Of a stretch of 43,836 nt of DNA, positions 9,138 through 18,322 are shown one piece after another. The notes beneath the pieces are model-generated. The model was not told the origin of the DNA and made no database searches. It saw only the letters and a program-made list of their open reading frames with translations. A program made the position numbers and the translations under genes. Source of the stretch: PVC group bacterium (lineage in GTDB: Bacteria; Auribacterota; Erginobacteria; Erginobacterales; Erginobacteraceae). How positions within the stretch are numbered: the first letter of the stretch is position 1; each line of letters starts with the position of its first letter. Where the stretch lies: NCBI GenBank assembly GCA_003561965.1, contig PWXJ01000233.1, positions 1 through 43,836 on the forward strand, written 5' to 3'.

Positions 9138-10454
9138 ATGAAATTAACCCCGGCCAGCCTGAAGAAGAAGTTGTCCGGACCTTCCCTGGCCCGGGACGCC
9201 CTGACCACCACCGGCTGGAGCACGATCGGCAAAGCCGTGGGTTTCGTCATCCCCTTCTTCCTGGCGGCCTGGTTCGGGGTGACCGAAGAAACCGACGCCT
9301 TTTTTTTTGCCTATGGATTAATATTGTTTTTCTCCGTGATCTTCGCCCCGGTGGTGGAAAGCGTGATCGTCCCGTTTATCGCCGAGGCGGAGGCGCGGTC
9401 CGAGGACATCGGAAGATTTGTCGGCAATATCCTGGCGGTCGCGGCATTTGGACTGGCGGTCTTGGCCGGCCTGATGCTGTTATCGATCAAACCGATCTTA
9501 ACGGTTGCCACGCGGTTTGAGGCCGCGGGGATAGAGTTGGTCTATCGCCTCCTGCTGATCTCCTCGCCGCTGCTGATCCTTCTGGTATTAACCAGCGTTC
9601 TGGCGGGTACGCTTAACGCCTACAAGAAATTCTCCGTCCCGGCCATAGCTCCGGCTTTCCGGGCGGTGGTTGTCATAATCTTTACGTTTCTGCTCAAGGA
9701 TAAATTGGGGGTATATGCCATCGCCCTGGGTTATGTGGCGGGGGGAGTTCTCCGGCTGACCGTGTTATTGTCCGTTGCCCGGGCGATTCCCGGTTTCCAA
9801 CTCCGGATCTCGGCGCGGGTTTCCCCGAAGCTGAGGGCGTTCATCAAGACCAGTTCCTACCAGGTTATCGGGATGGCGGCGCTCTCCCTGAACCCGGTGG
9901 TGGACAAGATTATGGCTTCCTGGATCGGGCCCGGAAACGTCTCGATTATCTATTACGCCGACCGGTTGTATATGATCCCCTGCGTCATATTCACGTCGGG
10001 ATTAATCATAACCATCCTCTCGCATTGGAGCTCCCGCTACCAGGTATCCGGCCGGGAAGGCCTGAATAAGGATCTGCGGAGAGCCGGGAAAAAGATAGTT
10101 ATGTTTGTTCTGCCGGTTGTCCTCCTGATGATTCTCTTTCACCGGCCCCTGGTGAATCTGGCCTTTGGAAGAGGAGAGATGACCCGGGAGGAGCTCATTG
10201 CGGTCGGGAATACCTGGATATTCTTCCTGTTCGGGGTCGTCTTCTATGTTCTGAAGCAGGTCTATGTCCGGGGTTTCATCGTTCTCAAGCACACCAGGAT
10301 AATAATGAAAGCCGCCTTATATTCCACGGTATTGAACGTAATTTTCAACTACCTGCTGATGACCCCGCTGGCCGCCGCCGGGATCGCCCTGGCCACCACT
10401 CTGGTCAACGCCTTCGCCTTTATCTATTTAAGAGCGAGTTTTCAAAGAACCTGA
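9138..10454 (+). CDS. Lipid-linked oligosaccharide flippase (MurJ/Wzx superfamily)
   Basis: The 438-residue integral membrane protein has about 12-14 hydrophobic segments. Its N-terminus (ARDALTTTGWSTIGKAVGFVIPFFLAAWFGVTEETDAFFFAY region) resembles MviN/MurJ-type members of the MOP exporter superfamily. In this context it most likely flips the undecaprenyl-linked repeat unit of the exopolysaccharide. The open frame extends upstream to 9003, but that extension is low-complexity. The ATG at 9138 (MKLTPASLKKKL) gives a normal positively charged N-terminus. First gene of an eight-gene, tightly packed plus-strand run to 18226. MurJ proper cannot be excluded, but the location argues for Wzx. Confidence 0.82.
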   Translation: MKLTPASLKKKLSGPSLARDALTTTGWSTIGKAVGFVIPFFLAAWFGVTEETDAFFFAYGLILFFSVIFAPVVESVIVPFIAEAEARSEDIGRFVGNILAVAAFGLAVLAGLMLLSIKPILTVATRFEAAGIELVYRLLLISSPLLILLVLTSVLAGTLNAYKKFSVPAIAPAFRAVVVIIFTFLLKDKLGVYAIALGYVAGGVLRLTVLLSVARAIPGFQLRISARVSPKLRAFIKTSSYQVIGMAALSLNPVVDKIMASWIGPGNVSIIYYADRLYMIPCVIFTSGLIITILSHWSSRYQVSGREGLNKDLRRAGKKIVMFVLPVVLLMILFHRPLVNLAFGRGEMTREELIAVGNTWIFFLFGVVFYVLKQVYVRGFIVLKHTRIIMKAALYSTVLNVIFNYLLMTPLAAAGIALATTLVNAFAFIYLRASFQRT

Positions 10455-10467
10455 GGCCCGGCAAATT

Positions 10468-11730
10468 ATGAAAATTACAATTCTCAATATGAGCGATGAC
10501 ACCAACAAAGGCGATCTGGCGATACTCGCCGGCACCATTCAACTGTCGAGGATCAGGTGGCCGGCCGGGATCATCAAGGTGATTAACCTGGATTACGGCC
10601 GGGAATATGTCGGCCGCGCGGATAAGTTCCGGCATCTGAAAAGACTATCCGTCGAACACTACGGTTCGTTTTTCCCGAAGGTGTATACCGGAAAGAACAG
10701 GGTGGTTGATCTTCTGAACGCCCTGAAAAATTTTTTCGCTTCGGCCGCTGTATTGCTGGCGGCCGGTTTATTCGGCAAGTATGCCCGATGCCTCATCTTC
10801 GGGTCGCGACGGGAGAATTTCTCCGCGATCAGCGAGGCGGATCTCGTGCTGCTGAAAGGGGGGAGCTATATCTTTGCCTTTGGCGGCTTCAGCCAGCTGG
10901 TTTTTCTCTACCGCGTCCTGTTTTCCTTGATGGTCGCGATTACCCTGAGAAAAAGGGTTGTCGTTCTGGGACAATCCATCGGGCCGCTCAAAGGCCGCCC
11001 GGCCAAATTTCTCGCCCGGGCCGGCCTGGAGAGATGCGAAAAAATAATTCTCAGAGAAGATATCAGTTATAATTACCTGGTCGATAAGTTGCGGGTCTCC
11101 CCGGACCGATTGGAGATCTGGCCGGACCTGGCTTTCTGGAGTCCGGACGGCCCGAAGAAATTATCGGCCTCGTCGTCCCGGCGGCCGGAAAAAATCGGGT
11201 TCACCTTCCGGGACTGGCAGTTCCCCGAAGAACAGTCCGCCCGGCGCAGAGATGAATTGCTGGAGAATTATCTGAAGGTAATGGTCGGACTGATCGAAGA
11301 CCTGGCCCGGGATTCCCGGGAAATATACGTGATTCTCCATACCCTGTCGGACCGGGCCGTCAGCGAAAGGATTATCTCGAGACTGAATTGCCGGGTGAAA
11401 TATTTTAGCCGGGATTATTCCGTGGAAGAGCTGAAATCAATATACTCCGAAGTGGATCTGCTAATCGGCACCCGGACCCATTCCTGTATCTTCGCGCTTT
11501 CGGTCGGGACGCCGGTTATCGCGATTGCCTATCAAAAGCACAAGGGATACGGGATAATGGATATGGCGGGTCAGGGCGCCTACGTGGAGGATATCTACGG
11601 TCTTCGGGAAGAGAGGATGATGGAGAAAATACAAAAAGTCGGTGAGGAATATCCCCGCCTGCAGAGAGCGGTGACCGCCCGGGTCAGCCGCCTGAGTTCG
11701 GAGATAGAGGAGAAATTTTCCGGTCTGTAA
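10468..11730 (+). CDS. Polysaccharide pyruvyl transferase family protein
   Basis: The 420-residue protein matches the WcaK/CsaB-type family. It has an N-terminal sugar-binding half (LLKGGSYIFAFGG near 125, VVVLGQSIGPLKG near 165) and a C-terminal half with DLLIGTRTHSCIFALSVGTPVIAIAYQKH near 330. The GTRTHS and YQKH residues are typical. These enzymes add pyruvate ketals from phosphoenolpyruvate to sugars, giving the polymer negative charge. A tyrosine-rich or substrate-determining region is not recognisable, so the acceptor is unknown. The stop overlaps the next start by one base (TAATG), indicating coupled translation. Confidence 0.88.
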   Translation: MKITILNMSDDTNKGDLAILAGTIQLSRIRWPAGIIKVINLDYGREYVGRADKFRHLKRLSVEHYGSFFPKVYTGKNRVVDLLNALKNFFASAAVLLAAGLFGKYARCLIFGSRRENFSAISEADLVLLKGGSYIFAFGGFSQLVFLYRVLFSLMVAITLRKRVVVLGQSIGPLKGRPAKFLARAGLERCEKIILREDISYNYLVDKLRVSPDRLEIWPDLAFWSPDGPKKLSASSSRRPEKIGFTFRDWQFPEEQSARRRDELLENYLKVMVGLIEDLARDSREIYVILHTLSDRAVSERIISRLNCRVKYFSRDYSVEELKSIYSEVDLLIGTRTHSCIFALSVGTPVIAIAYQKHKGYGIMDMAGQGAYVEDIYGLREERMMEKIQKVGEEYPRLQRAVTARVSRLSSEIEEKFSGL

Positions 11731-12935
11731 TGAAGGATGGAACCCATATCGTCCTGATCGGTCTTAACTTCTCCCTGGAGAGGCAGGAGGGGGATAAGAA
11801 TTTCTGGATCGAGCTGTTGCCGTTGCTCGCGGCGGAAATCCGACGGATAACGGTTTTTTCACTCAAGGATCATCCCGTTCCGGTAGAGGAAAAGACTATC
11901 GGCGGATGCCGGGTGGTGATCAATTATCTCCCTCCCCGCCTTATTCAAATAGGCGAGCGAAAGAAGAAGCGGCTCATCAAGCGGGGAGACGGTTTCCCCG
12001 CCGCCTGGGGGGTAGTGGAAAAGTTCCTGTCCGGGAAAAAAATCACCGCCGAACTAAAACGGCTGGCCCGGGAAGACCCGTATCAATGCATTCATCTTAT
12101 GGATAATATGGGTCTCACCAACCGGATTATCGCCCGGGCCGCGGATACCGGGGTCTCGGTTTCCGCTATGGCCTATCAGGGAAAAAACCGGCTCGTTTAC
12201 AATAATTATCTCCGGTTGAGTTATCGGCATCCCAAACTGACGGTTGTGCCTTACTCGGAAAGTTTCGCGGAAGAACTGATCAGGATCGGTATCCCCCCCG
12301 AAAGAATCCGACAGATCAGATGGGGGGTGGCCGTGGGAGAGGGAAACCGGCCGCCCGCAGAGGCCGGCCGGCACCGGTCCTGGTTCTCTATTCCTTCCGG
12401 CAAAACTCTCTATCTCTGGGCGGGGTATATCCAGCAAATCCGCCGGAAGGAATTCTTGCTGGCTTACCGGTGCGCCAGGCGGGCGCTGGAGAAGGGTCTG
12501 GACGGGGTATTCTTTTTTGCCTTCAAGTCGGAAGAGATGGCGGAAGAGTTTTATCGGTATCATCACCCCGGACGGGGAATTCATATCCAGGTGACCACAG
12601 TTGAAGAGTTCAGGATTTTGAAGCGGATCGCCGATGTATTCTACTCACCATTTTGCCGTGAAGATATTATTATCGCCCCCCCGTTAACCTGGCTGGAAGT
12701 GATGAGCCTGGGAAAGCCGGTCGTGACCACCGCGGCTGGCGGAGCCGGGGAAATTATTGATAACGGGAAAACCGGTTTTATCGCCCGGGGAGAGGACGAT
12801 CTTCTGGCCGGGCTGTTTAAGATCAGAGGGCGCTATCCGGAGATGGCCCGGGATTGCCGAAAGATCATAGAAGATAAATACAATATCGCCAAAACGGCGG
12901 AGCGTTATCTGGACCTGTTCCGGCGGAGAGGATAA
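11730..12935 (+). CDS. GT-B glycosyltransferase (GT4-like)
   Basis: The C-terminal half of this 401-residue protein carries the nucleotide-sugar binding pattern of GT4 enzymes: LEVMSLGKPVVTTAAGGAGEIIDNGKTGFIARG near 325-355. The N-terminal half has HLMDNMGLTNRIIARAADTG, as in acceptor-binding Rossmann domains. The usual E-x7-E element is altered: the position before the GKPVV block reads TWLEVMSLG. It probably adds one sugar to the lipid-linked repeat unit at the inner membrane. It starts within the stop codon of the pyruvyl transferase gene and is followed after two bases by the methyltransferase. The donor sugar cannot be predicted. Confidence 0.8.
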   Translation: MKDGTHIVLIGLNFSLERQEGDKNFWIELLPLLAAEIRRITVFSLKDHPVPVEEKTIGGCRVVINYLPPRLIQIGERKKKRLIKRGDGFPAAWGVVEKFLSGKKITAELKRLAREDPYQCIHLMDNMGLTNRIIARAADTGVSVSAMAYQGKNRLVYNNYLRLSYRHPKLTVVPYSESFAEELIRIGIPPERIRQIRWGVAVGEGNRPPAEAGRHRSWFSIPSGKTLYLWAGYIQQIRRKEFLLAYRCARRALEKGLDGVFFFAFKSEEMAEEFYRYHHPGRGIHIQVTTVEEFRILKRIADVFYSPFCREDIIIAPPLTWLEVMSLGKPVVTTAAGGAGEIIDNGKTGFIARGEDDLLAGLFKIRGRYPEMARDCRKIIEDKYNIAKTAERYLDLFRRRG

Positions 12936-12937
12936 GT

Positions 12938-13588
12938 ATGGAATATCAGGCGAAAACAGCCTACCGGTCCAGGGCAGTCGTGGATAAATACGATCGGGAG
13001 AGGTTTAAAAACCTCAAGGGATCAATTACCAACCGGCTGGAACTGAGACTGGTCGGAGAGGCCCTGAAATCCTCCGGTATCCTGCCCCCCGCCCGGTTAC
13101 TGGATGTACCCTGCGGCACCGGCCGTCTGACGGAATACCTCCTGGAAAAAGGATATCGGGTCCGGGGCGCGGATATCTCCCCGGAGATGGTCAGATACAC
13201 CAACCAAAGGCTGGGGGACCGATCTGCCGAAGATCTCCGACGCGCCCGGGTTGAAAACGCCGAGAATCTCTCCTTTCCCGATGCCGCTTTCGAGGCTACG
13301 GTCAGCCTGCGGTTGTTCGGACACACCCCGCCCGAAATCCGGTCGCGGATTCTCGGGGAATTAAAACGGGTCAGCGCCGATTGCCTGATTCTCGCCTATT
13401 ATGACAGGCTCTCCCTGGCCGGCATTATCAGGAAAGTCCGCCGGGGGAAGGGAGGAATTACCTGGAACCCGGTCAACATTTCGGAGATCAGGCGGGAACT
13501 TGATCAAGCCGGGTTAAAGATCAGGAAGGTCTCTTACCTGGCCCGGGGATTAGCCGAAACAATGGTCGTGGCGGCCAACCACCAGTGA
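12938..13588 (+). CDS. Class I SAM-dependent methyltransferase
   Basis: This 216-residue protein has the SAM-binding motif I LLDVPCGTGRLTEYLLEKG near residue 50, motif II ADISPEMV near 78, and a motif-IV-like ATVSLRLFGHTP near 115. This is the methyltransf_11/25 type of small soluble enzyme. Its place between a glycosyltransferase and the polymerase suggests methylation of a sugar in the repeat unit, but small-molecule substrates are possible. The end overlaps the polymerase start by one base. Confidence 0.85.
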   Translation: MEYQAKTAYRSRAVVDKYDRERFKNLKGSITNRLELRLVGEALKSSGILPPARLLDVPCGTGRLTEYLLEKGYRVRGADISPEMVRYTNQRLGDRSAEDLRRARVENAENLSFPDAAFEATVSLRLFGHTPPEIRSRILGELKRVSADCLILAYYDRLSLAGIIRKVRRGKGGITWNPVNISEIRRELDQAGLKIRKVSYLARGLAETMVVAANHQ

Positions 13589-14856
13589 TGCCGGAGAAAT
13601 TCCATCAATGGCTTTCGGTGGCGTTTTTGCTGCTCACCTGGTATGTCCCCCGCCAGACGGCCCCGGGGGGATACCTGGAAGACTTCCTGGTCCTCAGGTG
13701 GATAACCTTCATCCTGATCCCGATAATTGTCCTGGCGTTTCTGCTTTACCGGCTGAAGGCCAACCCGAAGATTTACCTGGGAAATATTATCTGGCCGGTC
13801 CTGCTGTTATTTGTGGTTGTGCTGCTCTCGGGGGCGGTGAATAAATCGACATCGGTCGCCACGGCGTTTACCCTCCTGATATACCTGCGCTACCCGCTGC
13901 TGTTTCTTGTCCTGATCAACTGGGACTTGAACGAAAAATCCCTGGATATATTTTTAAAGTTGTTTTTCATCCTGGTCATTATCCAGATCCCGGAAACGTT
14001 TTACAGGTATTTCATATCCGGGATAAGATGGGACCACATCTCCTGGACTCTCGGTCCCTGGGGCCACTTTGATCTCGGGGTGTATATGATGTACGCCACC
14101 GCGCTAATTGTGGCCAGAAGCTTGGTTTTCAGAATCAGGAAGGCTTATGTCATTGTCATAGGTTGCTTTTTCTTGGTCGCGCTGTTCGGGGAGATCAAGG
14201 CCTATATTTTTTTCGCTCCCCTGACCATCTGCTTCGTGGTCTGGAACTGCCTGGCGTTCACAATACCCCGGCGGAGGTTTTACGCCATCATCTCCCTGGC
14301 GGTCGTCGCGGCGCTGTCGTTCTCCGCCACCATCGCTCTCTACGAAAGGGTATTTCCGGAAAGCCGGGATCTTTACCATATTCGAACTGCCCTCGATCCC
14401 GGGCAGGAGGGCCGGATTCACCGGGTTGCCGCCTTCACCGATCTTCTCCGAAAGCTGGGGCGGGACCCGGCCCCGGCCCTGCTGGGCTGGGGCCCGGGAA
14501 GTTCCCTGGCGGGGGAACTGGGGGTGGAGGCGGATACCGGTTTCGATATTCCGATCAGGCACAAAAACCAGCTGGCCGAAACTTTTATTGACCTTGGTTT
14601 TGCCGGATTGATCGCTTACTTCTGGCTGTTGTTCTGCCTCTTTGGCCAATATCGAAGACATTACAAGCTGGAGAAAGAAAAAAAATATCTCTATCTGAAT
14701 CGAGCGTTGACCGGGATCTGGATTTTTTTCGCCTTTCTCGGCCCTCTCTACGATCTGGTCTGGCGGCACGATTCCCCGAATTACGTTTTTTTCTTTTTAA
14801 CCGCGGTTATCTATTGCCGGTATCGGAAGCTCAGGGATGAAAGTTCTGCTGATTAA
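13588..14856 (+). CDS. O-antigen polymerase/ligase-like membrane protein (Wzy/WaaL type)
   Basis: This protein of about 422 residues is hydrophobic, with roughly 10-12 membrane segments and a large non-membrane loop near residues 255-330. The loop includes LLGWGPGSSLAGELG, a pattern like the periplasmic loop of Wzy_C domain proteins, and then ETFIDLGFAGLIAYFWLLF. In this cluster a polymerase of flipped repeat units is the likely role; a ligase is the alternative. The ATG at 13588 overlaps the methyltransferase stop by one base (TGATG); a GTG at 13585 is also possible. The last 20 bases overlap the next glycosyltransferase gene. Confidence 0.8.
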   Translation: MPEKFHQWLSVAFLLLTWYVPRQTAPGGYLEDFLVLRWITFILIPIIVLAFLLYRLKANPKIYLGNIIWPVLLLFVVVLLSGAVNKSTSVATAFTLLIYLRYPLLFLVLINWDLNEKSLDIFLKLFFILVIIQIPETFYRYFISGIRWDHISWTLGPWGHFDLGVYMMYATALIVARSLVFRIRKAYVIVIGCFFLVALFGEIKAYIFFAPLTICFVVWNCLAFTIPRRRFYAIISLAVVAALSFSATIALYERVFPESRDLYHIRTALDPGQEGRIHRVAAFTDLLRKLGRDPAPALLGWGPGSSLAGELGVEADTGFDIPIRHKNQLAETFIDLGFAGLIAYFWLLFCLFGQYRRHYKLEKEKKYLYLNRALTGIWIFFAFLGPLYDLVWRHDSPNYVFFFLTAVIYCRYRKLRDESSAD

Positions 14857-16078
14857 CAAGTTCCTCTACCCCAGGGGCGGAGACGCGAAAAGCACCCTGG
14901 CGGCGGGGAAGTTGCTCCGGGAAAGAGGCCACCGGGTTTTTTACTGGGGGATGAAGGACCCGGCCAACCCGGATTTCCCCTGCTCCGAATACTTCGTCGA
15001 CCGGATCGATTACCACGGACCCTCCCCGGTCACGGTAAAAATATCCAACGCGCTGAAGATATTTTACTCTTTCGAGGCGAAGAGAAAAATCCGGCGCCTG
15101 GTGGAGGTTGTCAATCCCGATGTTGTCCATTTGAATAATTTCGCCCACCAGATTTCCCCTTCCATACTGGATGTTTTTCATCGGCGCGGCCTGCCGGCCG
15201 TGATGACTATGCACGATTACAAACTGGTCTGTCCCGCTTATACAATGTATTCCCAGGGAAGACCCTGCGAGAAATGCGCTCAGGGGAACTATATCCAGTG
15301 CCTGGTCAACAGGTGCGTGAAGGGGTCGTACTGGAAAAGCTTCATCAGCGCGGCCGAGCTCTATCTCCATTTTAATTTCCTGAATATCTACGCAAAGATT
15401 AACGTTTTCATATCTCCCAGCGAATTCTTGAAGAATAAATCGCGGGAGATGGGTTTTAAATTCGATGTTGTCCACCTGCCCAATTTCATCCACGCGGAAG
15501 AATACCTGCCCCGGTACCGGGCCCGGGAAGAGTCAATCTGTTACGTGGGAAGGCTATCACCGGAAAAGGGCCTGTTGACCCTGGTTGAAGCCGTCAAGGG
15601 GCTGGAGATCGAGCTGAAAATTATCGGTGAGGGGCCGAGCAAGGAGAGCCTGAGCCGGTACGCCGGAGAAAACCAGATCGACAATGTCGTCTTTCTCGGA
15701 TACAGATCGGGAGACGCCTTGACCGAGGAGATCAGGAATTCGCTGGCCGTGGTCGTGCCTTCCGAGTGGTATGAGAACAATCCGCTCAGTATTATCGAAG
15801 CTTTCGCGCTGGGAAAACCCGTCGTCGGGGCCCGGATCGGCGGTATCCCCGAGATGGTAAGGGACGGTGAAACCGGATATACTTTCACCCCGGGAAATTC
15901 CCCGGAACTGCGGGAAGCCATAACTCGTATTACCCGAGACCGGAACCGGGTTGTCGAGATGGGCCGGAACGCCCGAAAATTCGTGGAAGTTAATAACAAC
16001 CCGGAAAAGTATTACCACCGGTTGATGGAGGTTTATCGGACAGCCTCGAACCGGGCCCGGGAGAGAAAAAACCGATAA
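14837..16078 (+). CDS. GT4-family glycosyltransferase
   Basis: The 413-residue GT-B enzyme begins MKVLLINKFLYPRGGDAKST, the glycine-rich acceptor loop of GT4 proteins. It continues with a cysteine-bearing stretch (MYSQGRPCEKCAQGNYIQCLVNRC, residues 136-160) that is common in exopolysaccharide GT4 enzymes and may bind a metal. The C-terminal donor domain has CYVGRLSPEKG near 235, ELKIIGEGPSKESL, and the E-x7-E segment IEAFALGKPVVGARIGGIPE near 320. It starts 20 bases inside the polymerase gene and is followed after 8 bases by the radical SAM gene. The sugar is unknown. Confidence 0.88.
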   Translation: MKVLLINKFLYPRGGDAKSTLAAGKLLRERGHRVFYWGMKDPANPDFPCSEYFVDRIDYHGPSPVTVKISNALKIFYSFEAKRKIRRLVEVVNPDVVHLNNFAHQISPSILDVFHRRGLPAVMTMHDYKLVCPAYTMYSQGRPCEKCAQGNYIQCLVNRCVKGSYWKSFISAAELYLHFNFLNIYAKINVFISPSEFLKNKSREMGFKFDVVHLPNFIHAEEYLPRYRAREESICYVGRLSPEKGLLTLVEAVKGLEIELKIIGEGPSKESLSRYAGENQIDNVVFLGYRSGDALTEEIRNSLAVVVPSEWYENNPLSIIEAFALGKPVVGARIGGIPEMVRDGETGYTFTPGNSPELREAITRITRDRNRVVEMGRNARKFVEVNNNPEKYYHRLMEVYRTASNRARERKNR

Positions 16079-16086
16079 TTGCCCAG

Positions 16087-17076
16087 ATGGAAGCCGCGAT
16101 CATTACAACCTACCGGTGCGTCAACAAGTGCGTGATGTGCAACATCTGGCGCCACCCGACGAAAGTCGAGGAGGAAATCAAGCCGGATATTATCGACAAA
16201 CTTCCGGACTTGCGGTTCGCCAACGTTACCGGCGGCGAACCGATGCTCCGGGATGATATCGATGAGATAATCGGACGGCTGGCCGGGAAGGCCAGGCGGA
16301 TCGTCCTCAGCACCAACGGATACTATACTGAAAAAATCGTCAGCCTGGCCCGGAAGCATAAAAAGCATAATTTCGGGGTCAGGATAAGCCTGGAAGGTCT
16401 TCCCCGGGCGAACGATGAGCTGAGAGGTTTAAGGGATTGCTTTGATCACGGTCTCCGGACCCTCCTGGAATTACACCGGCTGGGCTTGAAAGATATCGGC
16501 TTCGGGATTACCGTTTCCGACCGGAACGCCCGGGATATGATCGAACTGTATCAACTGGCGAAAGCCCTGGGCGTGGAGTTTGCCACCGCGGTCGTGCATA
16601 ATTCCTATTACTTTCATAAACAGGATAATCGGATAGAGAACCGGGAGCTGGTGATAGGATGTTTCCAGGAACTGATCGACGAGCTGTTGAGATCCCGCCG
16701 GGCGAAAGACTGGTTCCGGGCGTATTTCAACCGGGGGTTGATAAATTACATTGAAGGCCGGCCCCGCCTGCTCCCCTGCGGGGCGGGAGAAGAGATGTTT
16801 TTTCTCGATCCTTTCGGGGAGATCCGCCCCTGCAACGGGCTGGAAGTTGCCTCGCCGGAAAACAGTATGGGGAACCTCCAGGAGCAATCTTTCGCCGAGA
16901 TTTGGACGAGCGAGCGGGCGGAAAGAATCAGGCAGATGGTGAAGAACTGCCCGAGAAACTGCTGGATGATCGGCACCGCCTCCCCGGCGATCAAGAAAAA
17001 CCTTGGCCTCCCGGCCAGGTGGATCCTGAAGAATAAGGTTAATTCCCTTCTGGGTAAGAAATATGGCCAGAACTAA
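16087..17076 (+). CDS. Radical SAM protein with shortened SPASM/twitch domain
   Basis: The 329-residue protein opens with the radical SAM motif CVNKCVMC (CxxxCxxC, residues 11-18) and the NVTGGEPMLRDD segment that contacts SAM. Near the C-terminus, CGAGEEMFFLDPFGEIRPC fits the auxiliary-cluster pattern C-x12-G-x4-C, followed by NCPRNC. This suggests one extra [4Fe-4S] cluster. SPASM enzymes modify peptides or, in some cases, sugars and other small molecules. Here it sits in the middle of a polysaccharide operon, overlapping the next glycosyltransferase by 14 bases, so sugar or lipid-carrier modification is more likely than peptide maturation. No precursor peptide gene is visible nearby. Confidence 0.85.
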   Translation: MEAAIITTYRCVNKCVMCNIWRHPTKVEEEIKPDIIDKLPDLRFANVTGGEPMLRDDIDEIIGRLAGKARRIVLSTNGYYTEKIVSLARKHKKHNFGVRISLEGLPRANDELRGLRDCFDHGLRTLLELHRLGLKDIGFGITVSDRNARDMIELYQLAKALGVEFATAVVHNSYYFHKQDNRIENRELVIGCFQELIDELLRSRRAKDWFRAYFNRGLINYIEGRPRLLPCGAGEEMFFLDPFGEIRPCNGLEVASPENSMGNLQEQSFAEIWTSERAERIRQMVKNCPRNCWMIGTASPAIKKNLGLPARWILKNKVNSLLGKKYGQN

Positions 17077-18226
17077 AATATTCGTCCTGGGGACCCGCGG
17101 CTTTCCGGGGGTCCAGGGCGGGGTCGAGAAGCACTGCGAAGAACTCTATCCCCGGCTGGTCAAGCTGGGCTGCGAGGTAACCGTCTTCACCAGGACCCCT
17201 TACCTCGCCCCGGAAAACCGGCCGAAACAATGGGCGGGAATCAAGTTCGTCCATCTCTGGTGCCCGAAGAGCAAAAGCCTGGAAGCGATCACCCACACGT
17301 TTATCGGGGTAATGATCGCGGGGCTTAATTCCCCGGACATCCTGCACGTCCACGCCGTCGGCCCGGCCAACTGTATTCCGCTGGCCCGGCTGCTGGGTTT
17401 AAAGGTGGTTATGACCCACCACGGGCCGGATTATGAAAGGGAAAAATGGGGAGCCCTCGCCAGGCGGGTCTTGCGGCTCGGGGAGTATCTGGGAACTTCC
17501 TTCGCCGACGGGATTATCGCCATCTCCCGGGGGATAGAAAGACGGTTAACCGCCCGGGCCCGGATAAGCGGCAAGGTGGTTTATATTCCCAATGGCGTGG
17601 ATATTCCCGGAGACGTCGAGACCGGGGGCACCTTGAGCCGTCTGGGCCTGAAGCCCCGGGGATATCTCTTTACCGCCTGCCGCTTTGTTCCGGAGAAAGG
17701 ACTCCACGACCTGATTCGCGCCTACAATCAAATTCCGGATCCGGGATTCAAGCTGGTGATCGCCGGTGATGCCGATCACGAGACCGAATATTCCCGGAAG
17801 ATAAAACAGATGGCTGAGGAATCGGAGGGGGTCGTCCTCGCCGGGTTCATTTCGGGAGATCCCCTGCGGGAACTGTTCGCCAACGCCGGACTTTTTATTT
17901 TGGCTTCATACTACGAAGGCCTGCCCATAGTCTTGCTGGAAGCGTTAAGTTATGGCCTGCCGGTTCTGGCCAGCGATATACCGCAGAACAGGGAATTCCG
18001 CCTGCCGGAATTCCGGTATTTCCCGCCGGGGGATGTCGAGAGCCTGGCCGGGAAGATGGTAGAATTATTCAACGCCGGTATCGATGATCGAGAAAAAGCC
18101 GGGCAGGTGGTTACTTTAAGGGAAAAATACAGCTGGGACGCGATTGCCCATCAAACCCGGGGCCTGTATAATAACCTGAATAATTCCCGTTGTGGTTTTC
18201 CCGGCAATAACTTAGAAATAGAATAG
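17063..18226 (+). CDS. GT4-family glycosyltransferase (DUF1972-type N-terminus)
   Basis: The N-terminus FVLGTRGFPGVQGGVEKHCEEL is typical of rhamnosyltransferase-like GT4 proteins with a DUF1972 domain. The donor half contains YLFTACRFVPEKGLHDLI near 205, KLVIAGDAD near 228 and YYEGLPIVLLEALSYGLPVLASD near 285-310, which includes the conserved E-x7-E. Length, 387 residues, is normal. It is the last gene of the overlapping run that starts with the flippase; a 96-base gap follows. Substrate specificity, including rhamnose, is not established by the sequence. Confidence 0.88.
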   Translation: MARTKIFVLGTRGFPGVQGGVEKHCEELYPRLVKLGCEVTVFTRTPYLAPENRPKQWAGIKFVHLWCPKSKSLEAITHTFIGVMIAGLNSPDILHVHAVGPANCIPLARLLGLKVVMTHHGPDYEREKWGALARRVLRLGEYLGTSFADGIIAISRGIERRLTARARISGKVVYIPNGVDIPGDVETGGTLSRLGLKPRGYLFTACRFVPEKGLHDLIRAYNQIPDPGFKLVIAGDADHETEYSRKIKQMAEESEGVVLAGFISGDPLRELFANAGLFILASYYEGLPIVLLEALSYGLPVLASDIPQNREFRLPEFRYFPPGDVESLAGKMVELFNAGIDDREKAGQVVTLREKYSWDAIAHQTRGLYNNLNNSRCGFPGNNLEIE

Positions 18227-18322
18227 TTTCAGGGGCTGATAATCGGACAGCTTAATTTACAGCTTTATTTACAACAACCCGATTGATATTTAAACCGGGT
18301 TAACGGCGAAGGAGAAAAGATA

